Part shown: positions 18,878 through 27,639 of the stretch, in pieces
Layout: the number at the start of each line of letters is the position of its first letter
How positions within the stretch are numbered: the first letter of the stretch is position 1
NCBI RefSeq assembly: GCF_018476885.1
Contig: NZ_JAHCVJ010000001.1
Span: forward strand, 248,001-312,000
Origin: Geoanaerobacter pelophilus
GTDB taxonomy: Bacteria; Desulfobacterota; Desulfuromonadia; Geobacterales; DSM-12255
DNA: 64,000 nucleotides
Reading direction: 5' to 3'
Position numbers and translations under genes: made by a program
The notes under the pieces: model-generated
The model's input: the letters and a program-made list of their open reading frames with translations, nothing else
Told to the model about the DNA's origin: nothing
Databases searched by the model: none

Positions 18878-19072
18878 TCAGCATTGCACCAATTCAACAA
18901 GTTCGCCTGGAAAGCGTTCAGCAAGTTCCTGGTATTTTAAACAGTCCCGATATTTACAGCTACAGAACTTAATAATCAGATTAACGTCATACGGTGATAT
19001 ATAGCCACAACCAACATCGCAATAGTCGTCACTTTTTGCGTAGAAGGGGCACACAGCTTTATCCTTCTTCAT
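18878..19072 (-). CDS. Cys-rich 64-residue protein, first gene of the sigma-54 cluster
   Basis: Starts at the ATG at 19072 behind GAGAAGAGG. The in-frame extension to 19192 runs through the promoter and is rejected. Eight Cys are arranged as CPFY, DYCDVGCGYISPYDV, FCSCKYRDCLKY and a C-terminal Cys, suggesting a metal- or cluster-binding cytoplasmic mini-protein. I cannot name a family. It is followed after 15 bases by the 40-residue membrane peptide. Confidence 0.6.
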   Translation of the reverse strand: MKKDKAVCPFYAKSDDYCDVGCGYISPYDVNLIIKFCSCKYRDCLKYQELAERFPGELVELVQC

Positions 19073-19187
19073 GGGAACCTCTTCTCCGACGTCTGGTATC
19101 AACCTTAGACTCCAGTAGGTAGGGGAAGCAGGGCCGGTCGTCACCGACCCTGCATTCTCCCAAGTTAGGAGTAACTGACTTGGATAG
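19073..19187 (-). other. 5' leader of the sigma-54 cluster
   Basis: About 105 bases between the predicted transcription start and the first ATG. It holds the GAGAAGAGG site. A GC-rich part (GGGTCGGTGACGACCGGCCC) could fold, but no terminator or known riboswitch is seen. Confidence 0.35.
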
Positions 19188-19203
19188 AGCAACCGTCATA
19201 CCA
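19188..19203 (-). promoter_or_regulatory. Sigma-54 promoter of the 17.3-19.1 kb cluster
   Basis: Minus-strand TGGTATGACGGTTGCT fits TGGYAYR-N4-TTGCW, with GG and GC exactly ten bases apart. It lies about 115 bases before the first ATG of the cluster and next to an NtrC-type activator gene. Confidence 0.7.
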
Positions 19204-19297
19204 AACGCGGCATTTTTCAGCAATGCGTAAAAAGCTCAAACATTTAAACCAATTACACAATTTAGATTCAGATAATGCGACAAAGGGGTTGATTCGG

Positions 19298-19315
19298 TTT
19301 TGCAGAAGTGCAAAT
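19298..19315. promoter_or_regulatory. Palindromic activator site 1 (TTTGCA-N4-TGCAAA)
   Basis: TTTTGCAGAAGTGCAAAT, a perfect TTTGCA/TGCAAA inverted repeat with a 4-base centre. It sits about 130 bases upstream of the predicted sigma-54 start, the usual enhancer distance. It matches site 2 at 16 of 18 positions. Confidence 0.65.
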
Positions 19316-19457
19316 GCAAAGAGGGGATTATTTGAATGGTCTCATTCTGAAAAACAACACACCAACGGGGGAATAATTTAATAATTTCGAACATCTGCAG
19401 GACTGGCACCACAAGAGATTCTCAAAGTAGCAGATACGCAAGGGATGCGGGGGATTC

Positions 19458-19475
19458 TTTTGCAAAAATGCAAAT
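19458..19475. promoter_or_regulatory. Palindromic activator site 2 (TTTGCA-N4-TGCAAA)
   Basis: TTTTGCAAAAATGCAAAT, the same inverted repeat as at 19298-19315, 160 bases further upstream and just after the stop codon of the NtrC-type regulator gene. Probably a second enhancer site for the same regulator. Confidence 0.6.
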
Positions 19476-19478
19476 AGC

Positions 19479-20867
19479 TTACGAGCAATCCTCCTTGCGA
19501 ATGTTATATTTTTTTATCTTTCGGTAGATTGTGGCCATATTCATGCCGGCCTCTCTAGCGGCAGACTCAATATTGCCCTTGTTTTTCCTGAGCAGCCCTT
19601 TGAGGTAATCCATCTCAAATCGCGAAAGCGCCCTCGAATAATCACTTTCATCTAGGACTAATGCCTCGCCGCCTTCATGTGGGAGATGAATCTCGATAAA
19701 TTGAGAGAGGCATTGCATGGATATGTAATCTCCGGATTCAAGAGCCATTGATGCCTCAATAACATTTTTCAACTGGCGGATGTTGCCGGGCCAAGGGTAA
19801 TTAAGAACCGCTTCCAAGCCCTCTGCATCCACCCCCTTAATCTGGGTGCCGAATTTCTTGTTCTGCAGTGTTATGAAATGCGCAGCAAGGAGAGGGATAT
19901 CTGCTGTCCGCTCCCGCAACGGCGGCAGGTGAAGATTCATAACATTCAGCCGGTAATAAAGGTCTTCCCGGAAAGAGCCATCCTTTACGCTCCCCTTCAG
20001 ATCTGCATTGGTAGCTGAAATGATTCTTACATCCACCTTAATTGTTTTCGTATCGCCGATGCGGTTGAACTCCTGCTCCTGCAGGAAGCGGAGAAGGGTC
20101 TTCTGCACATTCATCGGGAGGTTGCCGACCTCGTCAAGGAAAAGCGTCCCGCCGTCAGCGGCCTCTAAGAGGCCCTGACGGTCAGCGCTTGCACCTGTGA
20201 ACGCCCCCTTCTTTGAACCGAACAGTTCAGATTCGAGGAGCGTCTCAGGGAGTGCACCGCAGTTGATGGCAACGAATTTCTTGTCCTTGCGGAGTGAGTT
20301 ATAATGAATTGCCTGGGCGATAAGCTCCTTGCCAGTACCGGACTCGCCGGTAATAAGCACCGAGGTATCGCGGATGGCAATTTTTTCGACCTTATCAAGC
20401 ACCTCTTTCAAAGCAGCAGAAGCGCCAATTATATTGTTGAACCTGAACTTGCCGACCAGTTCTTCACGCAGTTCCCGGTTTTCCTCAAGCAACTGGGTGT
20501 GTTTCAAGGCATTTTTGACCCTGTAGAGCAGCTCCTCCGGCTCGAACGGCTTGGTAAGCATGTCGTAGGCTCCCTTGCGCAGGGCCTGGATAGACATCTC
20601 TACCGTGGCATAAGCAGTAATCATTATCACCGGAATCCCCGGTTCCTTCTGTTTGATCCGTTGCAGCACCTCCAGCCCGTCCATCCCCGGCATTTTGATG
20701 TCGGAGACTACCATATCCCAATCTCCAGGCTTGAAATCCTCCACCGCCTCGAAAGAACGGACGTATGCCTTAACATCATAGCCGCTGTCTTCAAGAACAG
20801 CCTGCATCATCCGGCAAAGCCCTTCTTCGTTGTCGATCAACATTATTCTTTTCTTTTTGTCCGTCAT
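19479..20867 (-). CDS. NtrC-family sigma-54-dependent response regulator
   Basis: A 462-residue regulator. Its receiver domain has the phosphoacceptor Asp56 (VVSDIKMPGMDG). A central AAA+ domain carries the Walker A GESGTGKE and the sigma-54 contact loop GAFTGA. A Fis-type helix-turn-helix forms the C-terminus (GNIESAAREAGMNMATIYRKIKKY). It is encoded directly downstream of a membrane histidine kinase, its likely partner. Its probable target is the leftward cluster beyond its stop codon, given the sigma-54 promoter and two palindromes there. Confidence 0.93.
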   Translation of the reverse strand: MTDKKKRIMLIDNEEGLCRMMQAVLEDSGYDVKAYVRSFEAVEDFKPGDWDMVVSDIKMPGMDGLEVLQRIKQKEPGIPVIMITAYATVEMSIQALRKGAYDMLTKPFEPEELLYRVKNALKHTQLLEENRELREELVGKFRFNNIIGASAALKEVLDKVEKIAIRDTSVLITGESGTGKELIAQAIHYNSLRKDKKFVAINCGALPETLLESELFGSKKGAFTGASADRQGLLEAADGGTLFLDEVGNLPMNVQKTLLRFLQEQEFNRIGDTKTIKVDVRIISATNADLKGSVKDGSFREDLYYRLNVMNLHLPPLRERTADIPLLAAHFITLQNKKFGTQIKGVDAEGLEAVLNYPWPGNIRQLKNVIEASMALESGDYISMQCLSQFIEIHLPHEGGEALVLDESDYSRALSRFEMDYLKGLLRKNKGNIESAAREAGMNMATIYRKIKKYNIRKEDCS

Positions 20868-20993
20868 ATCTATAAAGACCTATCCTGTTATATGTACATT
20901 CCCCGGCAATTTACCCAACTTCAAGGGATTATTCCAGAAAAAACCAGCAGTTCGATCGTAGCGGTTTTTCATTTCATGAATAAGAGAGGCTTG

Positions 20994-22961
20994 TTACAGC
21001 TCTTCCTGGTCGACAGGCAACCTAACCGTTACCGTAGTACCCTCTCCCACCCTACTATCAATACTGACCGTTCCATGGTGCATCTCGATAATCTGCTTGG
21101 TTATGGCAAGTCCAAGACCGGTACCCTTCTCTTTTGTGGTAAAAAATGGCTCAAAGATCTTCTCCAGATTTTCAGGGGGAATACCAGCGCCGGTATCAAC
21201 AAAAGCAATCTCGATAAAACCGTCTTCTGCAAGTCTGGTACTGACAACCAGTTTGCCTCCTTTAGGCATGGCCGATCCCGAATTGAGGATCAGGTTGATT
21301 GCAACCTGCCTCAGTTGATCGCCATCGACAAGGATTTCCGGGAGGCCCGCACCAAACTCCTTTGCCACGGTTACATGGTACATGTCCGTATGGTTTGCTG
21401 CAAAATTGACAATCTGGTCAAGGAGAAGGTTGATATCCGTCATCTCCATGTCAGGTTTGGGGGTACGGGCATAAGAAAGCAGATCCTGAACTATCTTCTT
21501 GCACCTCTTGCTCTCCCGCTTGATCTCGTGAATATATTGATAGCCGGGGTCATCGGGTGACATCTTTCCTTCAAGGTAACTCGCGTAACCAAGAATGACC
21601 CCGAGCGGATTGTTGATCTCATGAGCAACGCCTGATGAAAGGACCCCGAGCGATGCCATCTTACCCTGCTGGGCAAGAGTAGCCTCCATCTCTTTGTTGT
21701 GACGGATAATCTCGGTCATCCGGTTGAAGGCAGACGCCAGCTCCCCGAGCTCGTCGCCGCTCTCAACGGCCATCCGTTCCTCAAGCCTGCCACTCTTAAC
21801 CTTGCGAATTACCTCTATCATATGGTTTATCGGATCGGTGAGCACCTTTGAGGCAAGGGTCACCATGCCCGCAGCAATACCCCCCATTATCAGCACCAGC
21901 GGAATGAGTGCGCCGAGAATCGTCCCCTTTATCTTGTTGGCATCACGATAAAACTCGTCCTCATATGATCCTACCGCGACAATCCAGTCCCAGGGCTCGA
22001 AATACTCATAGCGGACAATCTTCATCCGCGGCGCCTTGTCACCCTTGTTTTTCCATGGGTAGCGGATCCAGCCGCTCTTTTTGGCGCACATCTCGCGAAT
22101 AAAATAGGAACCGCTGAGGTCGCGGGCATCAAAAATATTAACACCTTCGCTGTCCGGATGAATGGTCAGCTTGCCTTTGCGGTCCATGCAGAAAATATAG
22201 CCGGTATCGCCGACCTTTTTGCTCTTGATCCTGCTCCTCAGATCTTCAAACGCGCTCTTTTCGAATGCAGCATCTTCATAAGTCTCATCAGCATAGCTCC
22301 CTGCAGCGATGATCCAGTCCCACTCTCGGAAATAACGATAAGCCACAACCTTAGTTCTAGGATGCTGATCACCGATGGCCGCGTTCCTCCAGGGATAGGT
22401 TATGTAAAGGATCTCCCCGGGTTTCGATTTTTTGGCAGATTCACAGATCTCGCGGATGAAATAGCGACCATTCTCGTCTTTTTCGTTATAGACATTCTCC
22501 CCTTCGCGCGCGATGTGAACCATCAGGTCACCTTTGGTATTCATCGCATAGATATAGCCGGTCGCGCCGACGTTGACCTGCTTCAGAGCCTTGCGCGCCT
22601 CCTGTCTGGCGGTAGCGAGATCGATGCTCCCCTTTTTCGCCTGGTTGTTTTCACTATCCACCAGGTTGTAAGAGAGATTGGCCAAGGTTGCGAGTTCGAG
22701 ATTGATCGTTCGCTGCTTGTCTTTCTTGTAGACCTGAAACTGCTGGTGATGGGCATTCAACAGGTCTGTGGTGAATGCCGCCATATGTTGCAGATCGTCT
22801 TTGCTGGTCTTGGTAATCCCTTGGTAAGCCTGACGCGATGCAATCAATCCCACGAGACTGCCAACAACAAATATGGGAATGACCACCTGCGGCATGACCA
22901 CGACCAGCATCTTCCAGCGAAGTCTCAGGTTGTCCATGAATTTGAAAAGATAACGATGCAT
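20994..22961 (-). CDS. Membrane histidine kinase with two tandem Cache domains
   Basis: About 655 residues. After a first membrane helix, the periplasmic region contains two Cache_2-like modules, each with the pattern GxTGYIYxMxxKGxLxxHxxxxGxN and a terminal WDWIxAxGSY. A second membrane helix, HAMP, a His-kinase domain with the phospho-His in GVAHEINNPLG, and an ATPase domain ending GTGLGLAIT follow. Such modules bind small organic ligands. The start is uncertain: ATG 22961 is preferred because the frame-extending TTG at 23000 overlaps a divergent promoter. Operon with the NtrC-type regulator. Confidence 0.88.
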   Translation of the reverse strand: MHRYLFKFMDNLRLRWKMLVVVMPQVVIPIFVVGSLVGLIASRQAYQGITKTSKDDLQHMAAFTTDLLNAHHQQFQVYKKDKQRTINLELATLANLSYNLVDSENNQAKKGSIDLATARQEARKALKQVNVGATGYIYAMNTKGDLMVHIAREGENVYNEKDENGRYFIREICESAKKSKPGEILYITYPWRNAAIGDQHPRTKVVAYRYFREWDWIIAAGSYADETYEDAAFEKSAFEDLRSRIKSKKVGDTGYIFCMDRKGKLTIHPDSEGVNIFDARDLSGSYFIREMCAKKSGWIRYPWKNKGDKAPRMKIVRYEYFEPWDWIVAVGSYEDEFYRDANKIKGTILGALIPLVLIMGGIAAGMVTLASKVLTDPINHMIEVIRKVKSGRLEERMAVESGDELGELASAFNRMTEIIRHNKEMEATLAQQGKMASLGVLSSGVAHEINNPLGVILGYASYLEGKMSPDDPGYQYIHEIKRESKRCKKIVQDLLSYARTPKPDMEMTDINLLLDQIVNFAANHTDMYHVTVAKEFGAGLPEILVDGDQLRQVAINLILNSGSAMPKGGKLVVSTRLAEDGFIEIAFVDTGAGIPPENLEKIFEPFFTTKEKGTGLGLAITKQIIEMHHGTVSIDSRVGEGTTVTVRLPVDQEEL

Positions 22962-22993
22962 GATTGGCCGGATTATCGTGTATACGGATTCGG

Positions 22994-23022
22994 TTGACAA
23001 GAATTAATTTCCAGGTTGAATA
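22994..23022 (+). promoter_or_regulatory. Candidate sigma-70 promoter of the first TolC gene
   Basis: TTGACA, 17 bases, TGAATA. The -35 is perfect and the -10 is imperfect. It lies 75 bases before the ATG at 23097, in the divergent gap with the kinase gene. Confidence 0.4.
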
Positions 23023-23096
23023 TATTGTCTTGCCAGTGCAGTAAGAGGTTCGTATATAGAAAACCATGGATTGCTTTTCGTTGTAAGGAGAACAAT

Positions 23097-24371
23097 ATGC
23101 AGTTTTCCACTCTCAGTATTTTTTTCATCACCCTGCTCGCCATCCCTGGGGTGACAGTTGCAGCCCCCCTTACCTTGAAGGAGTGCCTGGAGCGTGGGAA
23201 GCGCAACAACCCCTCCGTTGTTGTTGCTAAAAGAGACAGTGCCATTGCCGCCATCGGCGCGAAACACGCAAAAGCCGCTTTTTATCCGCGACTGGACATG
23301 CAGGGTGGTTACACCATGCAGCTTGAGTCTCAGGCAGTCGAAATAAATGGCCGCTCTGCAGAAACCCAGCAGGCAGACTTTGCTTATGCCAACGCAGCAC
23401 TGGTTTATACCCTTTACGATTTCGGCCGCCGAGACGCCAGGCGACTGTCGGCGCAGTCGTCTGCCGACGCCGAAGAAAGCAATGTGCTAACCCGCGAGCA
23501 GGACACTTCCATGCAGATCATTGCAACATTTTACGGGATACTGGAGGCGGGAAAACTCGTCAAGGCCGCTGAAGAAGAGGCATTGCAGGTTGCTGAACAC
23601 CTCAAGATAGCGTCAATAATGTTCGACCAGGGTGTTGTCACCAGAAACGACGTACTTCAAGCCGAGGTGCGGCTGGCATCTGCAAAGCAGAAGCTGCTGT
23701 CAATGCGGAACCGGCTTGATAACCTCAGACTCCAGCTCAATTTCCTTACCGGAGCCGATCCGGCATCTCGGGAAGATCTTGTTGAGCAGGTCGAAATCCC
23801 GTCGGAAACAGCGGTACTTCCAGAGCCGAAAAAAGCGCTTGAGAAGCGGCCAGAGATTCGTGCATTGAAGAAGAGGATAGAAGCGAGCGCATATGACCTT
23901 AGCGAGAGCAACAGCGCCTGGTATCCGGAGATATTCAGCAGACTGGCCCTCGATTACGTGCAGAATGACAGGGTCCGCGAGCAGACAATCATGTCGGCAA
24001 CCATCGGGCTCAAGATGAATATCTTTGATGGCTACGCCACAACTACCGCAAAGCAACGGGCAGTCAGCATAAAAGCACGTGCGGACGAAACTCTGAGGCT
24101 TGCCGAGGCACAGTTCCAACTGGAATTGGCAACTGCGGTCAACGACAGCCGCGTCGCCAGGGAAAGGATTGCCGTCACCGAAACAGCGATACGGCAGAGC
24201 GAAGAAAACCTGAGGATCAATAAAGACCGGTACCAGGCGAGAGTTGGCACAGCAACTGACGTTCTCGATGCCCAGACCCTACTCACACAGTCAAAGACCG
24301 AGCATTACAGTTCGATTTACGATTTGCAGGTTGCCGTCGCCCGCATCAAACGGGCAATGGGAGAGCTTTGA
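23097..24371 (+). CDS. TolC-family outer membrane efflux protein
   Basis: A 424-residue product starting at the ATG after AAGGAG, with signal peptide MQFSTLSIFFITLLAIPGVTVA. It shows two OEP repeats of long amphipathic helices and short beta segments (AALVYTLYDFGRRDARR; LKMNIFDGYATTTAKQRA), typical of TolC trimers that form the outer membrane and periplasmic tunnel of efflux or type I secretion systems. No inner-membrane pump or adaptor is adjacent, so the partner is unknown. A second TolC-family gene follows. Confidence 0.85.
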   Translation: MQFSTLSIFFITLLAIPGVTVAAPLTLKECLERGKRNNPSVVVAKRDSAIAAIGAKHAKAAFYPRLDMQGGYTMQLESQAVEINGRSAETQQADFAYANAALVYTLYDFGRRDARRLSAQSSADAEESNVLTREQDTSMQIIATFYGILEAGKLVKAAEEEALQVAEHLKIASIMFDQGVVTRNDVLQAEVRLASAKQKLLSMRNRLDNLRLQLNFLTGADPASREDLVEQVEIPSETAVLPEPKKALEKRPEIRALKKRIEASAYDLSESNSAWYPEIFSRLALDYVQNDRVREQTIMSATIGLKMNIFDGYATTTAKQRAVSIKARADETLRLAEAQFQLELATAVNDSRVARERIAVTETAIRQSEENLRINKDRYQARVGTATDVLDAQTLLTQSKTEHYSSIYDLQVAVARIKRAMGEL

Positions 24372-24554
24372 GATTTCGAACACTGGCAGCTATAAGGCGT
24401 TGCCCTACCTCCCGTGGTTCCAGCCTTCACTGCATCTGAATACACCTGACTGTTTAAAAAAATAACTGGTAAGCTTCTTATTGACTATACATTCTGTAAA
24501 GTGCAAACTTCCGTATTTGCTGGTGGAAAAAGCACTCACTAGGAGGAATCAAGA

Positions 24555-26039
24555 GTGAAACACCTAATCACGGCTGCTGCCGTATCCCTTATGCTGACAG
24601 CCAATGCAGATGCCCAGGAAAACACGCTCAAACTTTCGGTCAAAGACGCCGTCAAGTTCGCCGTAGAAAGAAACCTTGACGTCAAAACCGAGCTCTATAA
24701 CCCGGCACAAGCCGAGGCTGATATCCGCAAAAACCGGGCAATATACGAAACCCATCTGACTGCAGATACCTCGTACAACCAGTCAACAACATACTCTCCA
24801 TCACTGGGTGGTGGCGTTGACCAGAAGGAGTTCAATTTTACGCCCGGAGCCTACAAACTCCTGCCCACAGGTGGCACCGTTAATCTTTCATTTGACAATT
24901 CCTATAAGAAAAACAGTGTCGCCACTACGCTTGGCTCCTATTGGGAATCAATGCTCAACCTCTCATTGTCGCAGCCGCTGCTGAAGAACTTCGGCAGAGA
25001 CAGTACCGAGTTGAATATCAAGGTTGCCGAACTCAGTAAAGATGCTTCAGTAAAGCGTTTCAAGACAAAGCTGCTGACAGTGGTTGCGCAGGTAAACAGT
25101 GAATATTTTTTGCTGCACAGTTTGAAGGAAGACCTTGTGTCCAAAAGGACATCACTGGAACTGGCACAACGGATTCTTAAAGAAACTGAAGCCCGTGTTA
25201 AAGCAGGGGTTCTGCCGGCCATGGAGATTCTCAATGCCCAGTTCGGTGTTTCTTCCAGGGAGAAAGATACGATCGACGCCGAAAAAGCGGTAAAAGATCA
25301 GGAAGATATCCTGCGAGTGTTGTTGCAGCTCGACGGTTCAGCAGAAATAATCCCTACGGATGCACCAAACAGGACCGAATATACACTAAACGAGGATGAT
25401 GCCATTAAGAAGGCTCTTAGCGGCCGCCCAGAACTGGATGACCTGAAGTTCCAGCTCACATCGAGCGAAATCCAGACACGGGTCTTAAAGGGCCGAACCT
25501 TGCCGGACCTGTCTCTGACATCCTCAGTCGGACTAATGGGGCTTGGAGACACCTATGGGCGCGACTTTGAGCGCCTCGGTTCTACCGATTATCCGATTTG
25601 GAGTGTGGGGTTGAAGCTTGACTACCCCCTCGGCAATCAATCCGCTGAAAACGATTTCCGGAAAAGCAAACTCCGGACCGAACAAATCAGAACTCAACTG
25701 GAAGCCCTGAATTCTTCCTTGGCCAGCGAGGTACGAACGGCAATCCGCGCGGTAACATCAAGTTACAAGCAGCTTGATGTGGCTGATCGCGGCAGGGCTT
25801 ATGCCGAAGAGCGCTTGAAGGCATATCTGAAAAAGAGCGAGGTTGGTCTGGCCACCAACAAGGACGTTCTTGATGTCGAAAATGATCTGTCAACAGCAAG
25901 GACGAATCAGATCAAGGCGCAGGTAGCCTATACCAACGCCCTCTCGCAGTACTGGAAATCAACAGGTGAACTGCTCGACCGCGAAGGAATTAAAGTGAAT
26001 AGTTCCCAGGCAGACAATCTTTATAATAAGTCGAGGTAG
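24555..26039 (+). CDS. TolC-family outer membrane protein, second copy
   Basis: A 494-residue protein beginning at a GTG behind AGGAGGAATCAAGA, with signal peptide MKHLITAAAVSLMLTANADA. OEP features include LSQPLLKNFGRDSTELNIKVA, LVSKRTSLELAQRILKETEARVKAGV and VGLKLDYPLGNQSAENDFRKSK. It is longer than, and only distantly similar to, the first TolC protein, so it is not a recent duplicate. A gap of about 180 bases lies between the two. The transport role is unknown; no pump genes accompany it. Confidence 0.85.
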   Translation: MKHLITAAAVSLMLTANADAQENTLKLSVKDAVKFAVERNLDVKTELYNPAQAEADIRKNRAIYETHLTADTSYNQSTTYSPSLGGGVDQKEFNFTPGAYKLLPTGGTVNLSFDNSYKKNSVATTLGSYWESMLNLSLSQPLLKNFGRDSTELNIKVAELSKDASVKRFKTKLLTVVAQVNSEYFLLHSLKEDLVSKRTSLELAQRILKETEARVKAGVLPAMEILNAQFGVSSREKDTIDAEKAVKDQEDILRVLLQLDGSAEIIPTDAPNRTEYTLNEDDAIKKALSGRPELDDLKFQLTSSEIQTRVLKGRTLPDLSLTSSVGLMGLGDTYGRDFERLGSTDYPIWSVGLKLDYPLGNQSAENDFRKSKLRTEQIRTQLEALNSSLASEVRTAIRAVTSSYKQLDVADRGRAYAEERLKAYLKKSEVGLATNKDVLDVENDLSTARTNQIKAQVAYTNALSQYWKSTGELLDREGIKVNSSQADNLYNKSR

Positions 26040-26140
26040 CGTTGCCATCTGTTTTCCGTATTCAGTACACTTGCCTCTGTGGCGAGTTCCGGTAAAATTG
26101 CATCATGCAATGCTACGTCAAATAATCAGGGTCAACTAAC

Positions 26141-26734
26141 ATGCTTGCACGATTTTCTTTTCTCAGCCTGACATTACTGTTGCTTTCAGGGTGTGCCTTC
26201 GAGATTGATACGGCAATGGACATGGACTTTGCCCCCGAAGAATCGACTGCGATAAAATGGCTTGAGAAAAACGCCGGGACCACTTCGGGAGATGCGGAAC
26301 TTCTTGCCGCTCAGGTGTTGAAAAATGGAGGAAAGCCCCAGAAATCCGGAAACCTTTCGGCTTGGTTAATGTCAGAAGATCTGCCGTTTTCTGTGGTGGC
26401 GGTGGACGAACAGGTGTCAACGGCAGACAATGGGACAACGAAGAGAACTCTCTATCGTTTTCAGGAAGATGCGCTTATTGCCTATAGTTATCCGGAGTAC
26501 CATGAGAGGGTTGAAACAGGAGAGGACAAGAACAAACGGGAACAATATGCCCGCGAAGTCGCAATGCAGGCCAAGATGGGCACTGCGCCATCACGGCCGG
26601 CAATGTACGAAGGCAAATATGCCTATTCACCGAAATATGACGGGTTTTGTCGGGTAGCGATCACCGAATACAACACCAAAAGGCAAGTACTCGCTACGTA
26701 CTCTATAGATGTCTGCCCTAAAGGGGAGCAATAA
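26141..26734 (+). CDS. Putative lipoprotein, unknown function
   Basis: A 197-residue product with lipoprotein signal MLARFSFLSLTLLLLSGC (Cys18 lipidated). The mature part is mixed charged, with AIKWLEKNAGTTSGDAELLAAQVLKNGG and a C-terminal segment holding two Cys (FCRVAIT, IDVCPKG) that may pair. No family recognised. It follows the TolC genes with a 100-base gap, and its end overlaps convergent suhB by 17 bases. Confidence 0.6.
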   Translation: MLARFSFLSLTLLLLSGCAFEIDTAMDMDFAPEESTAIKWLEKNAGTTSGDAELLAAQVLKNGGKPQKSGNLSAWLMSEDLPFSVVAVDEQVSTADNGTTKRTLYRFQEDALIAYSYPEYHERVETGEDKNKREQYAREVAMQAKMGTAPSRPAMYEGKYAYSPKYDGFCRVAITEYNTKRQVLATYSIDVCPKGEQ

Positions 26735-27491
26735 TGCCGAGCATTTCATCATGCACCCTTGAGTTGCTGGCAATTATCCTATGCTCGTAAACTGAATACG
26801 CTTCTCCGGCATAATTGGTGACTCTGCCGCCAGCCTCCTCCACCAGCAGCTTCCCTGCAGCAACATCCCATGGCTTCAACTTGCACTCCCAGAAACCATC
26901 GATTCTCCCGGCAGCAACATACGCCAGATCAAGGGCAGCGGCGCCGAATCGCCTGACACCCTGCGTCGCCATGGTAAATCTGGAGTACAATTCAAGATTA
27001 TTCTCGTTATCCCAGGTCCGGTCATAGGGAAATCCTGAGGCAAGAATACTGCTTTTGAGGTTTACTATTTCGGAAACTGCCAACTGCTTGCCGTTGAGGA
27101 ATGCCCCCTCCCCTTTGACTGCGGTAAACATCTCATCCATGCAGGGGTGATAAAGGGCTGCCACTGAGATCTCACCGTCAACCTCCAACCCTATAGAAAC
27201 ACAGAACCAGGGAAGACGGTGGGCAAAGTTGGTTGTCCCGTCAAGTGGGTCAACAATCCAGGCCATGTTTGAGCGACGTGCGCCGTAATCGTTCTCTTCC
27301 GCCAGAATATCGCTATCAGGGAATGCCTCTCGCAGCATCCCTACGATCAAGGCTTCACTCTCCCGGTCCACTTCGGTCACCAGATCTATTGCACCTTTGT
27401 GCGAGATCTTGAATTCTCCATGCAGACGATCCAGTTGAAGTGCCCCCGCCTTTCGGGCAGCAGCTACCGCAACGCTGAGGTATTCATTCAT
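26718..27491 (-). CDS. suhB: Inositol-1-monophosphatase family protein
   Basis: A 257-residue Mg-dependent phosphatase. The two family signatures are intact: WIVDPLDGTTNFAHRLPWF (metal site) and WDVAAGKLLVEEAGGRVT. The upstream metal ligand Glu lies in LAEENDYG. It hydrolyses inositol phosphates and related sugar phosphates; the SuhB subgroup also takes part in rRNA antitermination in enterobacteria, which cannot be inferred here. The start ATG follows GGAGCAGAATT; the extension to 27536 lacks a site. Single gene. Confidence 0.9.
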   Translation of the reverse strand: MNEYLSVAVAAARKAGALQLDRLHGEFKISHKGAIDLVTEVDRESEALIVGMLREAFPDSDILAEENDYGARRSNMAWIVDPLDGTTNFAHRLPWFCVSIGLEVDGEISVAALYHPCMDEMFTAVKGEGAFLNGKQLAVSEIVNLKSSILASGFPYDRTWDNENNLELYSRFTMATQGVRRFGAAALDLAYVAAGRIDGFWECKLKPWDVAAGKLLVEEAGGRVTNYAGEAYSVYEHRIIASNSRVHDEMLGIIAPL

Positions 27492-27639
27492 AATTCTGCT
27501 CCGATGCATAAGTAGAAGACTCAAGCCGCACGACAACTGATTGCCGAGGCAATTACCCTACAGTATGTGCAATTGCCCACAAACTATACACTGTCGAAGA
27601 TTCGGTAGCAATAGAGTCAAAAACTGAGATGGGTATTGG

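Noticed and set aside
19402-19420. Plus-strand TGGCAC near 19404 as a second sigma-54 promoter
   Set aside because: Ten bases after GG comes GA, not GC, and it would only make antisense RNA of the regulator gene.
20304-21560. 418-codon plus-strand frame across the regulator-kinase junction
   Set aside because: It lies antisense to two clear two-component genes and has no domain or start signal.
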